Assembly (NCBI GenBank): GCA_013204105.1 | Contig: JABMOM010000040.1 | Coordinates: 62,001 to 126,000, forward strand | Source of the DNA: Flavobacteriales bacterium | GTDB taxonomy: Bacteria > Bacteroidota > Bacteroidia > Flavobacteriales_G > Salibacteraceae | Direction of reading: 5' to 3' | Length of the DNA stretch: 64,000 bases | In this document: piece by piece, positions 37,543 through 46,650 of the stretch | Position numbering within the stretch: position 1 is the first letter of the stretch | Layout of the letters: each line of letters opens with the position of its first letter | The notes under the pieces: generated by a model | What the model saw: only the letters and a program-made list of their open reading frames with translations | What the model was told of the DNA's origin: nothing | Databases searched by the model: none | Program-made: the position numbers and the translations under genes

Positions 37543-37546
37543 GGTG

Positions 37547-37554
37547 CAAAGCTA
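37547..37554 (-). promoter_or_regulatory. -7 box giving a leaderless start
   Basis: TAGCTTTG on the minus strand matches TAnnTTTG and is separated from the ATG at 37542 by exactly four bases, the same gap as between the rnpB box and its first base. Confidence 0.6.
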
Positions 37555-37591
37555 TTTGGTAAACCGCATGCAATCGAAGCATTAAACTCAT

Positions 37592-37610
37592 TTTACATTC
37601 ATTTACATTC
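37592..37610. promoter_or_regulatory. tandem TTTACATTC operator
   Basis: TTTACATTC occurs at 37592-37600 and 37602-37610, a 10-base period that would place both sites on one DNA face, as OmpR-family dimers use. It sits between the winged-helix regulator gene and the secreted-protein gene at 37704. Confidence 0.55.
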
Positions 37611-37703
37611 GGTTAACTCAAGGAATGTGGGCATGAGCATACTTTCAACCTCGAAACGTCCTCAAAGAAGGACTCCATTTATTTCATTTAAAACACATAC
37701 GAT

Positions 37704-38255
37704 ATGCTCCTTTCAAAAGCCCTTTGTTTCCTCTTCTTACCCTTGGTCTACGTGCCCATGGCAGGCGTTGTTCTTGTTGACGGAACCGGCAATGCTGGAA
37801 ATGGAAAGGTCTGCGCTTTGCCGAACGCATTCACGGTAACCGACGATCTATACGCACTCGAACTACGCGTAGAGCAGACAGATGCTCATGTGTCCTACCT
37901 CGTGGCCACCATCGATTTCCACAACGATAGCTACGCTGCATCTCCATTGTCCAATAACGACTTCACAGGCTTGTTTACCCTAGATGTCGCGGACTTTCCT
38001 TACATCAGACTGGACGATGCCATTGAAGAAACGCCTCGCTCTGTGGAAACGAATGAACGGGGGGGCAACGCACCTGTCAACTGGCTCCGCGAAAAAACTA
38101 CCTACAGACGCATCTTGCACATCAACACCAATGAAGACTTTGACGCAGGCGGCAAGGCCACCTTTACCATTGAGCCGAGGTGCACGTTCGAAAATATTCC
38201 CTTTATAATCAAGAATCGAGGCGGTGTTTTGAGCATTGAGAAGTGGGAATGCTAG
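37704..38255 (+). CDS. secreted protein of unknown function
   Basis: 183 residues with a signal peptide (about 1-22, FLFLPLVYVPMAG). The mature part is beta-rich with alternating hydrophobic residues (LYALELRVEQTDAHVSYLVATIDF, FTGLFTLDVADFPYIRL), two Cys at the ends and no domain I recognise. It is transcribed divergently from the membrane winged-helix regulator, and the tandem TTTACATTC sites lie 94 bases upstream, so it may be the regulator's target or ligand-binding partner. Confidence 0.7.
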   Translation: MLLSKALCFLFLPLVYVPMAGVVLVDGTGNAGNGKVCALPNAFTVTDDLYALELRVEQTDAHVSYLVATIDFHNDSYAASPLSNNDFTGLFTLDVADFPYIRLDDAIEETPRSVETNERGGNAPVNWLREKTTYRRILHINTNEDFDAGGKATFTIEPRCTFENIPFIIKNRGGVLSIEKWEC

Positions 38256-38258
38256 AGC

Positions 38259-38358
38259 AAGTTCAACTGCAATTTCAACTTCAACTTCAACTTCAATTGT
38301 AAGTGCAACCGTGTGTTCCTTTGAGTGATCACGCTACGGCGTGATTGTATCGAGAAGC
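38259..38358. repeat. hexamer tract plus REP-like hairpin
   Basis: Tract 38259-38310 begins just behind the stop of the secreted protein gene. The REP-like unit (38314-38358) has TTTGAGTG, hairpin ATCACGC-TACG-GCGTGAT and TGTATCGAGAAG. Confidence 0.75.
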
Positions 38359-38403
38359 GACACATCCTGCTTACTTTAGTGCCACACTCACACAAGGAAC
38401 ACC

Positions 38404-38943
38404 ATGGATTTACAAAGCCTCCAATATCCCGTCGGAAAGTACATTCCGAATAAGCATCCGGATCAAGCATTGCTCCATCAATGGATCAAGGACATTGAGG
38501 CTTTCCCATTGCAACTTGAAGCACTCGTCAACGACGCGTCTGTGGAGGCGCTGAACTGGAGGTACCGTCCGGATGGCTGGAGGGTCAAGCAAGTGGTTCA
38601 CCACTGTGCCGACAGTCACTTGAACAGCATCACGCGCTTTAAACTAGCGATGACGGAAGACGTTCCCACGATCCGCCCGTATTACGAAGATCGATGGGCT
38701 GAGCTTGTAGATTCACAGGATGATGACCTGACTGCATCCTTGGCATTTCTAAAAGCCTTGCACCACAAATGGGTGGGGCTATTGCGCGGCCTGAGCAATG
38801 AACAGCTTCAATTAGAATACGTCCATCCGGAGCACGGAAAACAATTCAACCTAGCCGAGACCATCGGAAGCTATGCCTGGCATTGCCGCCATCATTTAGA
38901 GCATGTGAGGAACGGGATCGCTTCTGGTGGGAAGTATGGATAA
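38404..38943 (+). CDS. DinB/YfiT family metal-dependent hydrolase-like protein
   Basis: 179 residues, a four-helix DinB fold. The likely metal ligands are a His in VVHHCADSH (about residues 62-70) and two in the C-terminal WHCRHHLEH (about 160-168). The N-terminal MDLQSLQYPVGKYIP and WRVKQVVHHCADSH are typical of the YfiT group, whose characterised members include bacillithiol S-transferases (BstA). A thiol-transferase role is possible but unproven. Cytosolic. TACTTTAG (38373-38380) is one base from the promoter consensus. It has repeat regions on both sides. Confidence 0.85.
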   Translation: MDLQSLQYPVGKYIPNKHPDQALLHQWIKDIEAFPLQLEALVNDASVEALNWRYRPDGWRVKQVVHHCADSHLNSITRFKLAMTEDVPTIRPYYEDRWAELVDSQDDDLTASLAFLKALHHKWVGLLRGLSNEQLQLEYVHPEHGKQFNLAETIGSYAWHCRHHLEHVRNGIASGGKYG

Positions 38944-38956
38944 GGGGAGGGGGGGA

Positions 38957-39056
38957 CAATTGCAACTTCAACTTCAATTGCAACTTCAACTTCAACTTCA
39001 ACTTCAAGCTATGTCTCTTCGAATGATCCCCAGCCGAGCTCAGTGAGCGAAGCGAA
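38957..39056. repeat. hexamer tract with partial REP-like unit
   Basis: The tract 38957-39008 is nearly regular (AACTTC repeated, with two TTGCAA interruptions). It is followed by ATGTCTCTTCGAATGATC and a CCGAGCTCAGTGAGCGAAGCGA word that recurs at about 51998-52021. Confidence 0.75.
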
Positions 39057-39077
39057 CTACTCCCTACTCCCTAGCAC

Positions 39078-39320
39078 CTCGGCCATACTTCGATCGTTAC
39101 TCAAGCGCGGCAATTTGTTCTGCCCCCCAGCCCGCCGATGCTCGCCATGTGGGCATTCAATGCTCCGGATTTGAGCCGCTTGATGATCAGTGGTTGAAGG
39201 ACTTTTCCTTCAATCAGGTCTTTGAAATAGCTGTTCAAGGAGCGCATCCGAGCATTTTGGTTAGCAACCATTTCAGCAGGAAATACGTCTTCGGACTCTA
39301 CGAACCACTTGTGGTAAGGA
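39078..39320 (-). pseudogene. decayed partial copy of the GH3 gene (C-terminal end)
   Basis: Read on the minus strand it gives PYHKWFVESED ... MRSLNSYFKDLIEGKVLQPL ... LKSGALNAHMASIGGLGG, then a one-base shift in a G run, then QNKLPRLSNDR. It aligns without gaps to the last 80 or so residues of the intact GH3 at 41420-42916; by eye 41 of 66 compared positions are identical. No upstream part is present and stops occur just before the homology. It is a relic of a second GH3 gene. Confidence 0.85.
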
Positions 39321-39386
39321 AGCCGCTAACTAGCTTCATAGAGCTTGAAGGCATTTTTTGTACTTTGTTCGCTGCTGGATTGTGAT

Positions 39387-41378
39387 ATGAGGAATACGGT
39401 TTTGATTTTTATTGCAACATGGTTGTGCGGAGGGAACCTGCACGCCCAGTGCGATGGGCAACTTGATAGTTTATTGGTTGGCTATTACCCTTTCACCGTT
39501 GACGCTTCTGACAGCGCTGGGGCTGCCAATGATGGAAGCATTGCGGGTGGCGCATTCTTGGCATCAAGCCCTATGAATGGCGGTATCCATTTCGATGGCG
39601 TAAATGATTACGTGATTCTCGATGACAATTTCGATTTAGGTGACGATTATACCGTCAGTCTATGGGTGAAACCAAACTCGTATGAAGTGCAGGATCTCTT
39701 TTCGATGCGCAATCAGTGCACCATTTCACCTCGAGGCTGGAATCAAGCACTCATCGGACTCTCAGGAACAGCAGGCAACACAAACGCCGAACCGCCTTAC
39801 TATGTGAATTCAGCCAGTTTTACGGTGGACAACCAAGTAGTAATTGCACTTGGTCACGCTCATGCCAATTGCGGTGGATGGAGCAATGCTTTTGTATATA
39901 CCGTTCCTGGCGTGACGGTTGACACGAGTTGCTGGAACCATATTGCGGTCAGTTGCGAGAACAACTCCAATCATCAAACGCGTACTTATAAAGTCTACAT
40001 CAATAGCGACGAGTACGATGCAGTGTTGAGCAACCAACCTTCATCCAATTCGGTCAACAGCGCTACCAACCCTTTTGATCCAATCCTTGTAGATTACAAA
40101 ACCTACTTTGGAATCAATCACAACAACTTCAATCAGCCCAACCACCTTCATCCATATGATGGCAAGATGGATGACATATACGTCTATGAACGAGCACTCG
40201 ATTCGTGTGAGGCAATAGCGCTTCACAATAGAGGATTCGACCCATTAGATGAAATTCTTCGCCATCGAGAATTCAACTGTTCCGGTGGTTTGGATACGTT
40301 CTATACCGTCAGTGGAGCGCCGATTTCAATCATCTCATGGATCATTAATGGCACCTTTGTTGGCGGAAGCGACACCGTCATTTTCGATACGTCCAATGAC
40401 AGCATTTGTGAAGTTCAGCTTTCTTACCAAAGGCCTGCCTTTTGTACGATTGACACACTCACCACAACATTCACGGTCTCTGGGACTTTCACGGAGCCCC
40501 CTGATACACTGATCAAGTGTCCGTGGGATTCTGTATGGATCAACGAAACATGGGTCATCGAACCGGGTGTGTATTTGACTCTGTCTGGTGATAGCTGTGA
40601 TACCGTGATTACTACAGTTCTGATGAATGACTCAGGTACTGTGGACACCATCGTGGTCGAAGCCTGTGACAGCCTAGTTCTCCTTGGCAATACCTTTTTC
40701 GAATCAACTTGGGTCACGGAAAGATTTCCAAACCAAAATGGATGCGACAGCATGTTGATTTACGACGTCAAAATAGCCAAGTCCTCGCTGGACACCGTCG
40801 AGATTTCGGGTTGTAGCCAAATCAATGTAATGGACACCACTTTGTTCGAAAATGACACTCTCTTTGTCTCCTATCTCTCTGTTCAAGGTTGTGACAGCGA
40901 CTTAGTTTATTTCGTCATGGTTTCCGAACCTGGTATCGACACCTTCAACTTTGCTGGAAGTGGAGAGGTCACCGTGATGGACACCACCTTGTTCGTGAGC
41001 GACAGCTTCTACGTTTCCTTTCAAACGCTTGATAGTTGTGACAGTCTTATTTGGGTTCAGGTGAGCCTTGTGTCACCGGATTCTGAACCCTTTGTTGACA
41101 CAGCTTTGATCGACTGTTTCCGCTTCTTTCCCAACGTCATCACCCCCAATGGTGATGGATTGAATGACGCTTTCGTAGATGGCGGCAACTGCCAAAAAAA
41201 TGTAGATCAGTTTTACGTCTACAATCGATGGGGAAAGTTGATTCATTTTTCCTCTCAAACTCGGCCACATTGGGATGGACAAATAAATAATTCGACCGCA
41301 ACGGAGGGAATCTATTACTACCTAATTGAAGACAATGGCGAGCGCTATCGTGGTAGCTTCAGCCTTTTGGAGAAATAG
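39387..41378 (+). CDS. LamG-domain surface protein with T9SS type B sorting end
   Basis: 663 residues: signal peptide (1-20, ending GGNLHAQ), a LamG/concanavalin-like domain (about 25-225; GGIHFDGVNDYVILDD, DDYTVSLWVKP, HLHPYDGKMDDIYVYERAL), three or more degenerate DTx-rich beta repeats (about 330-560; CDSLVLLGNTFFES, INVMDTTLFENDTLF), and a gliding-motility-type C-terminal domain (FFPNVITPNGDGLNDAF ... YNRWGKLI ... WDG ... TEGIYYYLIE). That end directs type IX secretion of type B. ATG 39387 is chosen because it opens the signal peptide; TACTTTG (39360-39366) lies 20 bases upstream. Probably a cell-surface or released binding protein. Confidence 0.9.
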   Translation: MRNTVLIFIATWLCGGNLHAQCDGQLDSLLVGYYPFTVDASDSAGAANDGSIAGGAFLASSPMNGGIHFDGVNDYVILDDNFDLGDDYTVSLWVKPNSYEVQDLFSMRNQCTISPRGWNQALIGLSGTAGNTNAEPPYYVNSASFTVDNQVVIALGHAHANCGGWSNAFVYTVPGVTVDTSCWNHIAVSCENNSNHQTRTYKVYINSDEYDAVLSNQPSSNSVNSATNPFDPILVDYKTYFGINHNNFNQPNHLHPYDGKMDDIYVYERALDSCEAIALHNRGFDPLDEILRHREFNCSGGLDTFYTVSGAPISIISWIINGTFVGGSDTVIFDTSNDSICEVQLSYQRPAFCTIDTLTTTFTVSGTFTEPPDTLIKCPWDSVWINETWVIEPGVYLTLSGDSCDTVITTVLMNDSGTVDTIVVEACDSLVLLGNTFFESTWVTERFPNQNGCDSMLIYDVKIAKSSLDTVEISGCSQINVMDTTLFENDTLFVSYLSVQGCDSDLVYFVMVSEPGIDTFNFAGSGEVTVMDTTLFVSDSFYVSFQTLDSCDSLIWVQVSLVSPDSEPFVDTALIDCFRFFPNVITPNGDGLNDAFVDGGNCQKNVDQFYVYNRWGKLIHFSSQTRPHWDGQINNSTATEGIYYYLIEDNGERYRGSFSLLEK

Positions 41379-41419
41379 CTTGATTCTCCCGCCTAGACCT
41401 AAGAATTCGGTGCTTCTCC

Positions 41420-42916
41420 TTAAGTCGTTCGCTTATCCCTTTCTAACACTTCTGCCACAATCCTATCGTTACTCAATCGCGGCAACTTATTCTGCCCTCC
41501 CAGCCTGCCAACACTGGCCATGTAAGCATTGAATGAACCCGATTTCAATGGGGTTACCTTGAGGGGCTGGAGTACTTTCCCGTGGATGAGGTCTTTGTAG
41601 TAGCTGTTGAGGGCGCACATCCTCTTGTCTAGATCGGCGGCGATTTCATTGGGTAGAGAGGCTTCGCTTTCGATGAACCATTCGTGGTAGGGTAAGCCTT
41701 CGGTAGGATTTACTTGGGGGGCAACGTGAAATTCGTTGATCTTCAGCCCTAGTGCCGCACTTACTTCTGTCATCGCCTTTTCTACCTCTTCTGCGATCAC
41801 GTGTTCTCCGAAGGCGGAGATGAAGTGCTTGATGCGACCAGTAACTGCAATGCGATAAGGCTTGGTGGAGGTGAACTTTACCGTATCACCGATGATGTAG
41901 CCCCAGAGTCCAGAACTGGTGTTGAGGACGATCGCGTAGTTCACTCCCTTTACTACCTCATTCAGGTTAAGTCGACGCGGCGAAGGATCATGGATCTCAG
42001 TAAGGGGCACAAATTCGTAGTAAATACCGCCATCCAGGTTGAGCAGCAAGCCTTCTTCCTTTTGACTGTCTTGAAAGGCGATGAATCCTTCCGAAGCGGG
42101 ATAGGTCTCGATGCTGTCTACTCTTCTACCGATGAGCTTCTCCATGGTGGCTTTGTAGGGTTGGTAATTCACCCCTCCGTGCACGAACACTGAGAAATTC
42201 GGGAAGAGTTGTTGGATGTTTTGTTTTCCCGAGCGCTTGAGCAAGCGTTCGAAGTACATCTGCACCCACGGTGGGATGCCCGATATCAAGCGCATGTCAG
42301 CATCTACGGTTTCCTCCACGATGGCGTCTACCTTTTTTTCCCAGTCTTCGATGGAATTGGTCTTCCAGCTGGGCATGCGATTCTTCTGCAAATATGATGG
42401 CACATGGTGCGCTACAATGCCCGAAAGTCGACCTACGCTGATGCCTTGGACGTTGGTCATTTTGGGACTTCCCTGCAAGAAGATCATCTTTCCCTCGGTG
42501 AAGGCGCCTTTTCCCGTTTCCGCGATGTAGGCGAGTAATGCTTGGCGCGCGGCCCGGGTCTGGGCCTTGATGCCTTCCTCGCTCATCGGAATGTACTTGG
42601 TGCCGGAGGTGGTTCCTGAGGTCTTACAGAAATAGGCTGGCTTGCCCTTCCAGAGCACGTTGATCTCTCCTTCCTTGATCCGTTCGATGTAGGGCTTCAG
42701 CCCTTCGTAGTCGCGCAGCGGAACCTTCTGGGTCCACTCTTCCTGCGTTGTAAGCGCCGTGATACCATGGTCATGGCCGAAATCAGTAGCAGCAAGGGTC
42801 ACACACAAGTAGCGAAAGGTGCGTTCTTGCGCTCGATCCGGATGGTCAGACCACGCCCTGACCGCCTTCATTTCACGCTTGGCTAACCACTTTGCTGCAA
42901 TGCTTTTCAAGCCCAT
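41420..42916 (-). CDS. GH3 auxin-responsive promoter family protein
   Basis: 498 residues, full length for bacterial GH3. Motifs include FCKTSGTTSGTKYIPMS (ATP-binding loop of the ANL-like fold), SGIPPWVQMYFERLL, YPASEGFIAFQ and NTSSGLWGYIIGDTVKF. Plant GH3 enzymes adenylate acyl acids and join them to amino acids; in Bacteroidota the substrate is unknown. TACCTTCG (42922-42929) plus AACC precedes the ATG, so the transcript is probably leaderless. A decayed second copy of its C-terminal end lies 2 kb away at 39078-39320. Stops of this gene and the LamG gene converge 41 bases apart. Confidence 0.92.
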   Translation of the reverse strand: MGLKSIAAKWLAKREMKAVRAWSDHPDRAQERTFRYLCVTLAATDFGHDHGITALTTQEEWTQKVPLRDYEGLKPYIERIKEGEINVLWKGKPAYFCKTSGTTSGTKYIPMSEEGIKAQTRAARQALLAYIAETGKGAFTEGKMIFLQGSPKMTNVQGISVGRLSGIVAHHVPSYLQKNRMPSWKTNSIEDWEKKVDAIVEETVDADMRLISGIPPWVQMYFERLLKRSGKQNIQQLFPNFSVFVHGGVNYQPYKATMEKLIGRRVDSIETYPASEGFIAFQDSQKEEGLLLNLDGGIYYEFVPLTEIHDPSPRRLNLNEVVKGVNYAIVLNTSSGLWGYIIGDTVKFTSTKPYRIAVTGRIKHFISAFGEHVIAEEVEKAMTEVSAALGLKINEFHVAPQVNPTEGLPYHEWFIESEASLPNEIAADLDKRMCALNSYYKDLIHGKVLQPLKVTPLKSGSFNAYMASVGRLGGQNKLPRLSNDRIVAEVLERDKRTT

Positions 42917-42921
42917 GGTTC

Positions 42922-42929
42922 GAAGGTAA
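42922..42929 (-). promoter_or_regulatory. -7 box giving a leaderless GH3 start
   Basis: TACCTTCG on the minus strand (TAnnTTCG variant) followed by AACC and the ATG at 42916; four bases separate box and codon. Confidence 0.55.
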
Positions 42930-42981
42930 GGTTCGCCTTTTAGATGATATTAGATGAGGAGAGAATGGACTATTCTCTCTT

Positions 42982-43563
42982 TTACATCAAGCCAAGGTTT
43001 GTCCGGAACAGCTTCACCGCGATGGCGAGTAGGATGATGCCAAACACCTTCCGCAAAATGGCGATTCCGATGGGACCAATGATGCGCTCGATGCGCACGG
43101 TGTTTTTCAGCACGAAGTACACCAAGGCAATGTTGAGCACGATGGCGACGATGATGTTTTGAATGGCGTATTCCGCACGAAGTGAAACGAGGGTCGTCAT
43201 GCTTCCTGCTCCCGCGATGAGGGGAAATGCCAAAGGCACAATGGAACTGCTGCTCGCGTTAGTTTCTTGATTCTCATCGTCCTTATACAACTTGATGCCT
43301 AAGATCAATTCTAGGGACAAGAAGAAGAGGATGAACGAACCCGCGATCGCAAAAGAGTTGATGTCGATACCGATCAATTGCAGGATCTCATCTCCCAAGT
43401 ATAGGAAGGCGATCATGATGATCAGTGATACCGCACTCGCCTTCTCGGATTGAATGTGTCCGGTCTTTTGGCGCAACTGGATGATGATGGGGATCGAACC
43501 AATGATGTCGATCACCGCAAAAAGGACCATTGACGCCGTGCTAATTTCCTTAAAATCAAACAT
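42982..43563 (-). CDS. MarC family membrane protein
   Basis: 193 residues with six membrane helices. MFDFKEISTASMVLFAVIDIIGSIPIII and PLAFPLIAGAGSMTTLVSL are the two conserved MarC blocks. Despite the name, MarC proteins do not confer multiple antibiotic resistance; the substrate is unknown. Inner membrane. TACTTTCG at 43598-43605 on the minus strand is the likely -7 box, leaving a leader of about 30 nt. Transcribed toward GH3 on the same strand with a 65-base gap, so GH3 could be read through as well as from its own promoter. Confidence 0.92.
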   Translation of the reverse strand: MFDFKEISTASMVLFAVIDIIGSIPIIIQLRQKTGHIQSEKASAVSLIIMIAFLYLGDEILQLIGIDINSFAIAGSFILFFLSLELILGIKLYKDDENQETNASSSSIVPLAFPLIAGAGSMTTLVSLRAEYAIQNIIVAIVLNIALVYFVLKNTVRIERIIGPIGIAILRKVFGIILLAIAVKLFRTNLGLM

Positions 43564-43738
43564 TTACTTCTTTGTTTTTGGCTATTTATTTCGAGCCGCG
43601 AAAGTACATGTATTTATTGATCTTTTACGCCTACCAAACGTCTATTTATAGGATGCGTATACTATTAAGACGAACACCAAATAAATCGATATGTGGCGCG
43701 TAATTTCGCCCATGAGAACTTAAAAAATTATTCAGCAA

Positions 43739-46171
43739 ATGCCCTTACTCTTCATCCATAGACTTCAGATGTATCGCTTGCTACTGGCATTCATTTGTCT
43801 GCTGATTGGATCAACCGGAGTATTCGCAGCTGCGCCCAATGAGGATTCTACGATCATCGCTCCGACGATACTATCGGTCAACGCTCAGCTTGTAGACTCG
43901 GTTTCGTGCAATGGTCTCGCAGATGGCGCTGCGCATGCCGAGGGCGCAGGAGGAAGTGGTCCGTACTCCTATCTATGGAGCAATGGCAACACGACCGACT
44001 CAATCATCAACGTTGCTTCTGGGGTGTATTTCATCACACTCACAGATTCCATCGGCAACGTCGCTGTCGATTCGATTTGGGTTCCTGAACCCGATTCCTT
44101 ACTCCTCCTCCTGAATACCCTCACAAACGTGAGTTGCACAGGCGGATCTGATGGGTCCGTCGAGGTGGGATTCTCTGGAGGCAACGATACGGTTGGCTAT
44201 GCTTGGTCGACAGCTTCGATCAATTACATCGTGGTAAGCTTAGTCGCCGGAGATTATTCGGTCACCATCACCGACTTGAAAGGGTGTCAAGACTCAATGA
44301 CCTACACGGTCACCCAGCCCAGTACAGCACCCTTTATCAGCGGGTCTTCGGTCGCCAATTCATACTGCTATGGCGGTGAGGTGGGTGAAGTCAGCGTAGT
44401 TGGCAATGGTGGGACGGCCCCGTATACTTACGCATGGAACAGTGGAAATACAGGACCTATCGCCTCCAATTTGGGAGCGGGCACCTACGTTGTGACCCTT
44501 ACCGATTCTTTGGGCTGTCAACACGATTCTAGTTTCACAATCACTGAGCCTGTGGCGCCTGGCAGCGCCTTGATCACCGGCAACAATGCGGCTTGCTTTG
44601 GAGATTCTACGGGAAGCTTAACAGCGAGTTTTGTGGGCGGCATTGCACCTTTCAGCTATGTTTGGTCTAACAATGTCTACACGGCTACCAACGCAGGTAT
44701 ACCTTTCGGAGCCTACAGTGTAACGGTATCGGACAGCGTTGGATGTGCACAAGTGGCTAGTGATACTATCCTTGAACCTTCCGAACTCATCGCTACTGCC
44801 TTCATACTGGACTCCCTACTTTGCTATGGAGACAGCACTGGATCCGTATATGCGCAAGCAACAGGCGGCATTGCGCCTTACACACTTCTTTGGCAAGGAT
44901 ATGCGAACGATACCGTTTTCAATTTAGTGGCTGGCTCCTACACTGCGATTCTCACAGACAGCAGCGGTTGCGTTGATTCCGCGGTAATCAATCTTCCCCA
45001 ACCCGACTTGTTGATGGTAGACTCTGCCTACGCGATGGCTACCCAATGCCACGGGTCTAACACTGGAGCCATCCAGCAATGGACCTCAGGTGGTACATCC
45101 CCCTACGGCTATCTATGGTCTACGGGAGAAACAACAGCCCACATCGATTCGCTTTCAGCAGGCAGTTATGGACTCACCCTCACCGACGCGAATGGCTGCT
45201 TACAAGACACGGTCTTAACAGTGCTACAACCTGACTCATTAGAGGTAGGTGTGAGTGTTTGGATCGCAGCTTTATGCTCGAACAGCGAAGATGGCGCCCT
45301 GTTAGTTTCTGGTACTGGCGGTACAAATCCTTACAGCTATTTGTGGAATACGGGTGCGACCCAGGACAGCCTACAAGGAATTGGAACTGGAACATATACC
45401 GTCACGCTCACCGACACAAATGGTTGCGTCGAAAGCGCTTCGGTGCTTCTGCCCTATCTCTATGAAGCGCCCGTTTCCGGACTAGCAAGCACAGCATTGT
45501 TCTGCGATCAAGATTCAGCAATCCTCTCCGCCATTCCGGGTGAGGCATCGTATGCTTGGACAAACGGAAGCACGATGGCTCAAACCTTTGTATTACAGTC
45601 AGGGGTATATACCGTCACTATCCTTTCCGCTGAAGGCTGTCAGACCATAGACAGCACCGAAGTAACCATGGCCGCATCCACGCCCATGAGCCTTGGAAAC
45701 GATACGATCGTCTGTACCGAAGGTGGCGCTGCTTCCTTAGTGTTAGCACTAGCACCCAATCTATTTGAAAGCTATATATGGAGCACAGGAGACACCTTGC
45801 AATCCATTACCGTAACTACGTCTGGGACCTTCAGCCTAACCGCTACCAATGCGGCCCAATGCCCTTCGGTTGATACCGTATTGGTCGAGTTCGATGATTG
45901 CCAGAACACAGGGCTTGGAGGTGGCTTTGCATATGGCAGTTTAAAGCTCTATCCAAACCCAACTTCCACCCATGCGGCCTTGGAGTGGCCAATGAATCCT
46001 GGCCAAATCATCCATTATACCCTGACCTCGACGCACGGGGAGTTGATTCAAGAAGTGTGGAGCTCGACACGATCCGTTCGCTTCGACCTGACCGCAGCAT
46101 CGGCGGGCGTCTATTTCATCCGCGCGGAAGTAAATGGGGCCATGCAGCACTTTCGACTGATCAGGCAATAG
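43739..46171 (+). CDS. SprB-repeat surface protein with T9SS type A sorting end
   Basis: 810 residues: signal peptide (to about 31, LIGSTGVFA), then seven SprB-like repeats of about 68-75 residues (about 45-560). Each has a C-x-G-x-x-x-G start, a YxWSxG strand, a AGxYxVTLTDSxGC core and ends near PD or PS. Two further degenerate Ig-like repeats follow (about 565-695), and a C-terminal T9SS type A domain with LKLYPNPTS and VYFIRAEVNG ends it. SprB of gliding flavobacteria is a motile adhesin with such repeats; this short relative is probably a surface adhesin. An alternative ATG at 43769 (MYRLLLAF) gives a more typical signal peptide. TAATTTCG (43701-43708) is the likely -7 box. Confidence 0.9.
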   Translation: MPLLFIHRLQMYRLLLAFICLLIGSTGVFAAAPNEDSTIIAPTILSVNAQLVDSVSCNGLADGAAHAEGAGGSGPYSYLWSNGNTTDSIINVASGVYFITLTDSIGNVAVDSIWVPEPDSLLLLLNTLTNVSCTGGSDGSVEVGFSGGNDTVGYAWSTASINYIVVSLVAGDYSVTITDLKGCQDSMTYTVTQPSTAPFISGSSVANSYCYGGEVGEVSVVGNGGTAPYTYAWNSGNTGPIASNLGAGTYVVTLTDSLGCQHDSSFTITEPVAPGSALITGNNAACFGDSTGSLTASFVGGIAPFSYVWSNNVYTATNAGIPFGAYSVTVSDSVGCAQVASDTILEPSELIATAFILDSLLCYGDSTGSVYAQATGGIAPYTLLWQGYANDTVFNLVAGSYTAILTDSSGCVDSAVINLPQPDLLMVDSAYAMATQCHGSNTGAIQQWTSGGTSPYGYLWSTGETTAHIDSLSAGSYGLTLTDANGCLQDTVLTVLQPDSLEVGVSVWIAALCSNSEDGALLVSGTGGTNPYSYLWNTGATQDSLQGIGTGTYTVTLTDTNGCVESASVLLPYLYEAPVSGLASTALFCDQDSAILSAIPGEASYAWTNGSTMAQTFVLQSGVYTVTILSAEGCQTIDSTEVTMAASTPMSLGNDTIVCTEGGAASLVLALAPNLFESYIWSTGDTLQSITVTTSGTFSLTATNAAQCPSVDTVLVEFDDCQNTGLGGGFAYGSLKLYPNPTSTHAALEWPMNPGQIIHYTLTSTHGELIQEVWSSTRSVRFDLTAASAGVYFIRAEVNGAMQHFRLIRQ

Positions 46172-46227
46172 CGGCCATTCTCTCATTTTACTTGCATGAA
46201 GCCGGGTTGAAATGCTTCTTTTGAAAG

Positions 46228-46650
46228 GTGAACCTTCGATTCTACTTCCTTTTACTGCTCTGCGCGCTGGGAAGCGGGGTATTGGCTCAGGTCCTTCCTG
46301 ACGAGATTTCCATCCGCGAACGGAAACTCGGATACGACCTTTTCCAAGGATCGATGATGATTGGAAACAACCGCATAAGGGGTTTGATGGCGGATTGTCC
46401 GGAAGCCTTGGGACACTACGACCAAGGAAAACGGATTGAGAACTTGGGCGTACTCATTACGGCCATCGGCGCGGTGGCCACCGGTGCAGCTTTCGGCAAT
46501 TATCACTACAACGGTAAGACTGACGCACAAAGAGGTATGATCATTCCAGGGATATTACTCCTCGGTGCGGGCATTCCAATTTACTTCTCTGGAGAGAAAA
46601 AAGTCAAGTTAGGCGTAGGCCTTTACAACCAACACTGCGTCAAAGACTAG
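46228..46650 (+). CDS. small secreted or membrane protein, unknown
   Basis: 140 residues starting with GTG. Signal peptide about 1-20 (YFLLLLCALGSGVLAQ), a polar segment, then two hydrophobic stretches (about 70-90, ENLGVLITAIGAVATGAAFG; about 105-122, MIIPGILLLGAGIPIYF) and a polar end (KVKLGVGLYNQHC). This resembles small Bacteroidota envelope proteins with paired glycine-rich helices; no family assigned. It follows the SprB-type gene by 56 bases on the same strand and could be cotranscribed. It converges with the aminopeptidase gene, sharing four bases. Confidence 0.6.
   Translation: MNLRFYFLLLLCALGSGVLAQVLPDEISIRERKLGYDLFQGSMMIGNNRIRGLMADCPEALGHYDQGKRIENLGVLITAIGAVATGAAFGNYHYNGKTDAQRGMIIPGILLLGAGIPIYFSGEKKVKLGVGLYNQHCVKD

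Noticed and set aside
38957-39008. Possible CRISPR array
   Set aside because: Unit length is six bases with no spacers, and no cas gene is in the window.
39149-39385. Plus-strand 78-codon frame
   Set aside because: It is antisense to the GH3 remnant and has no support of its own.
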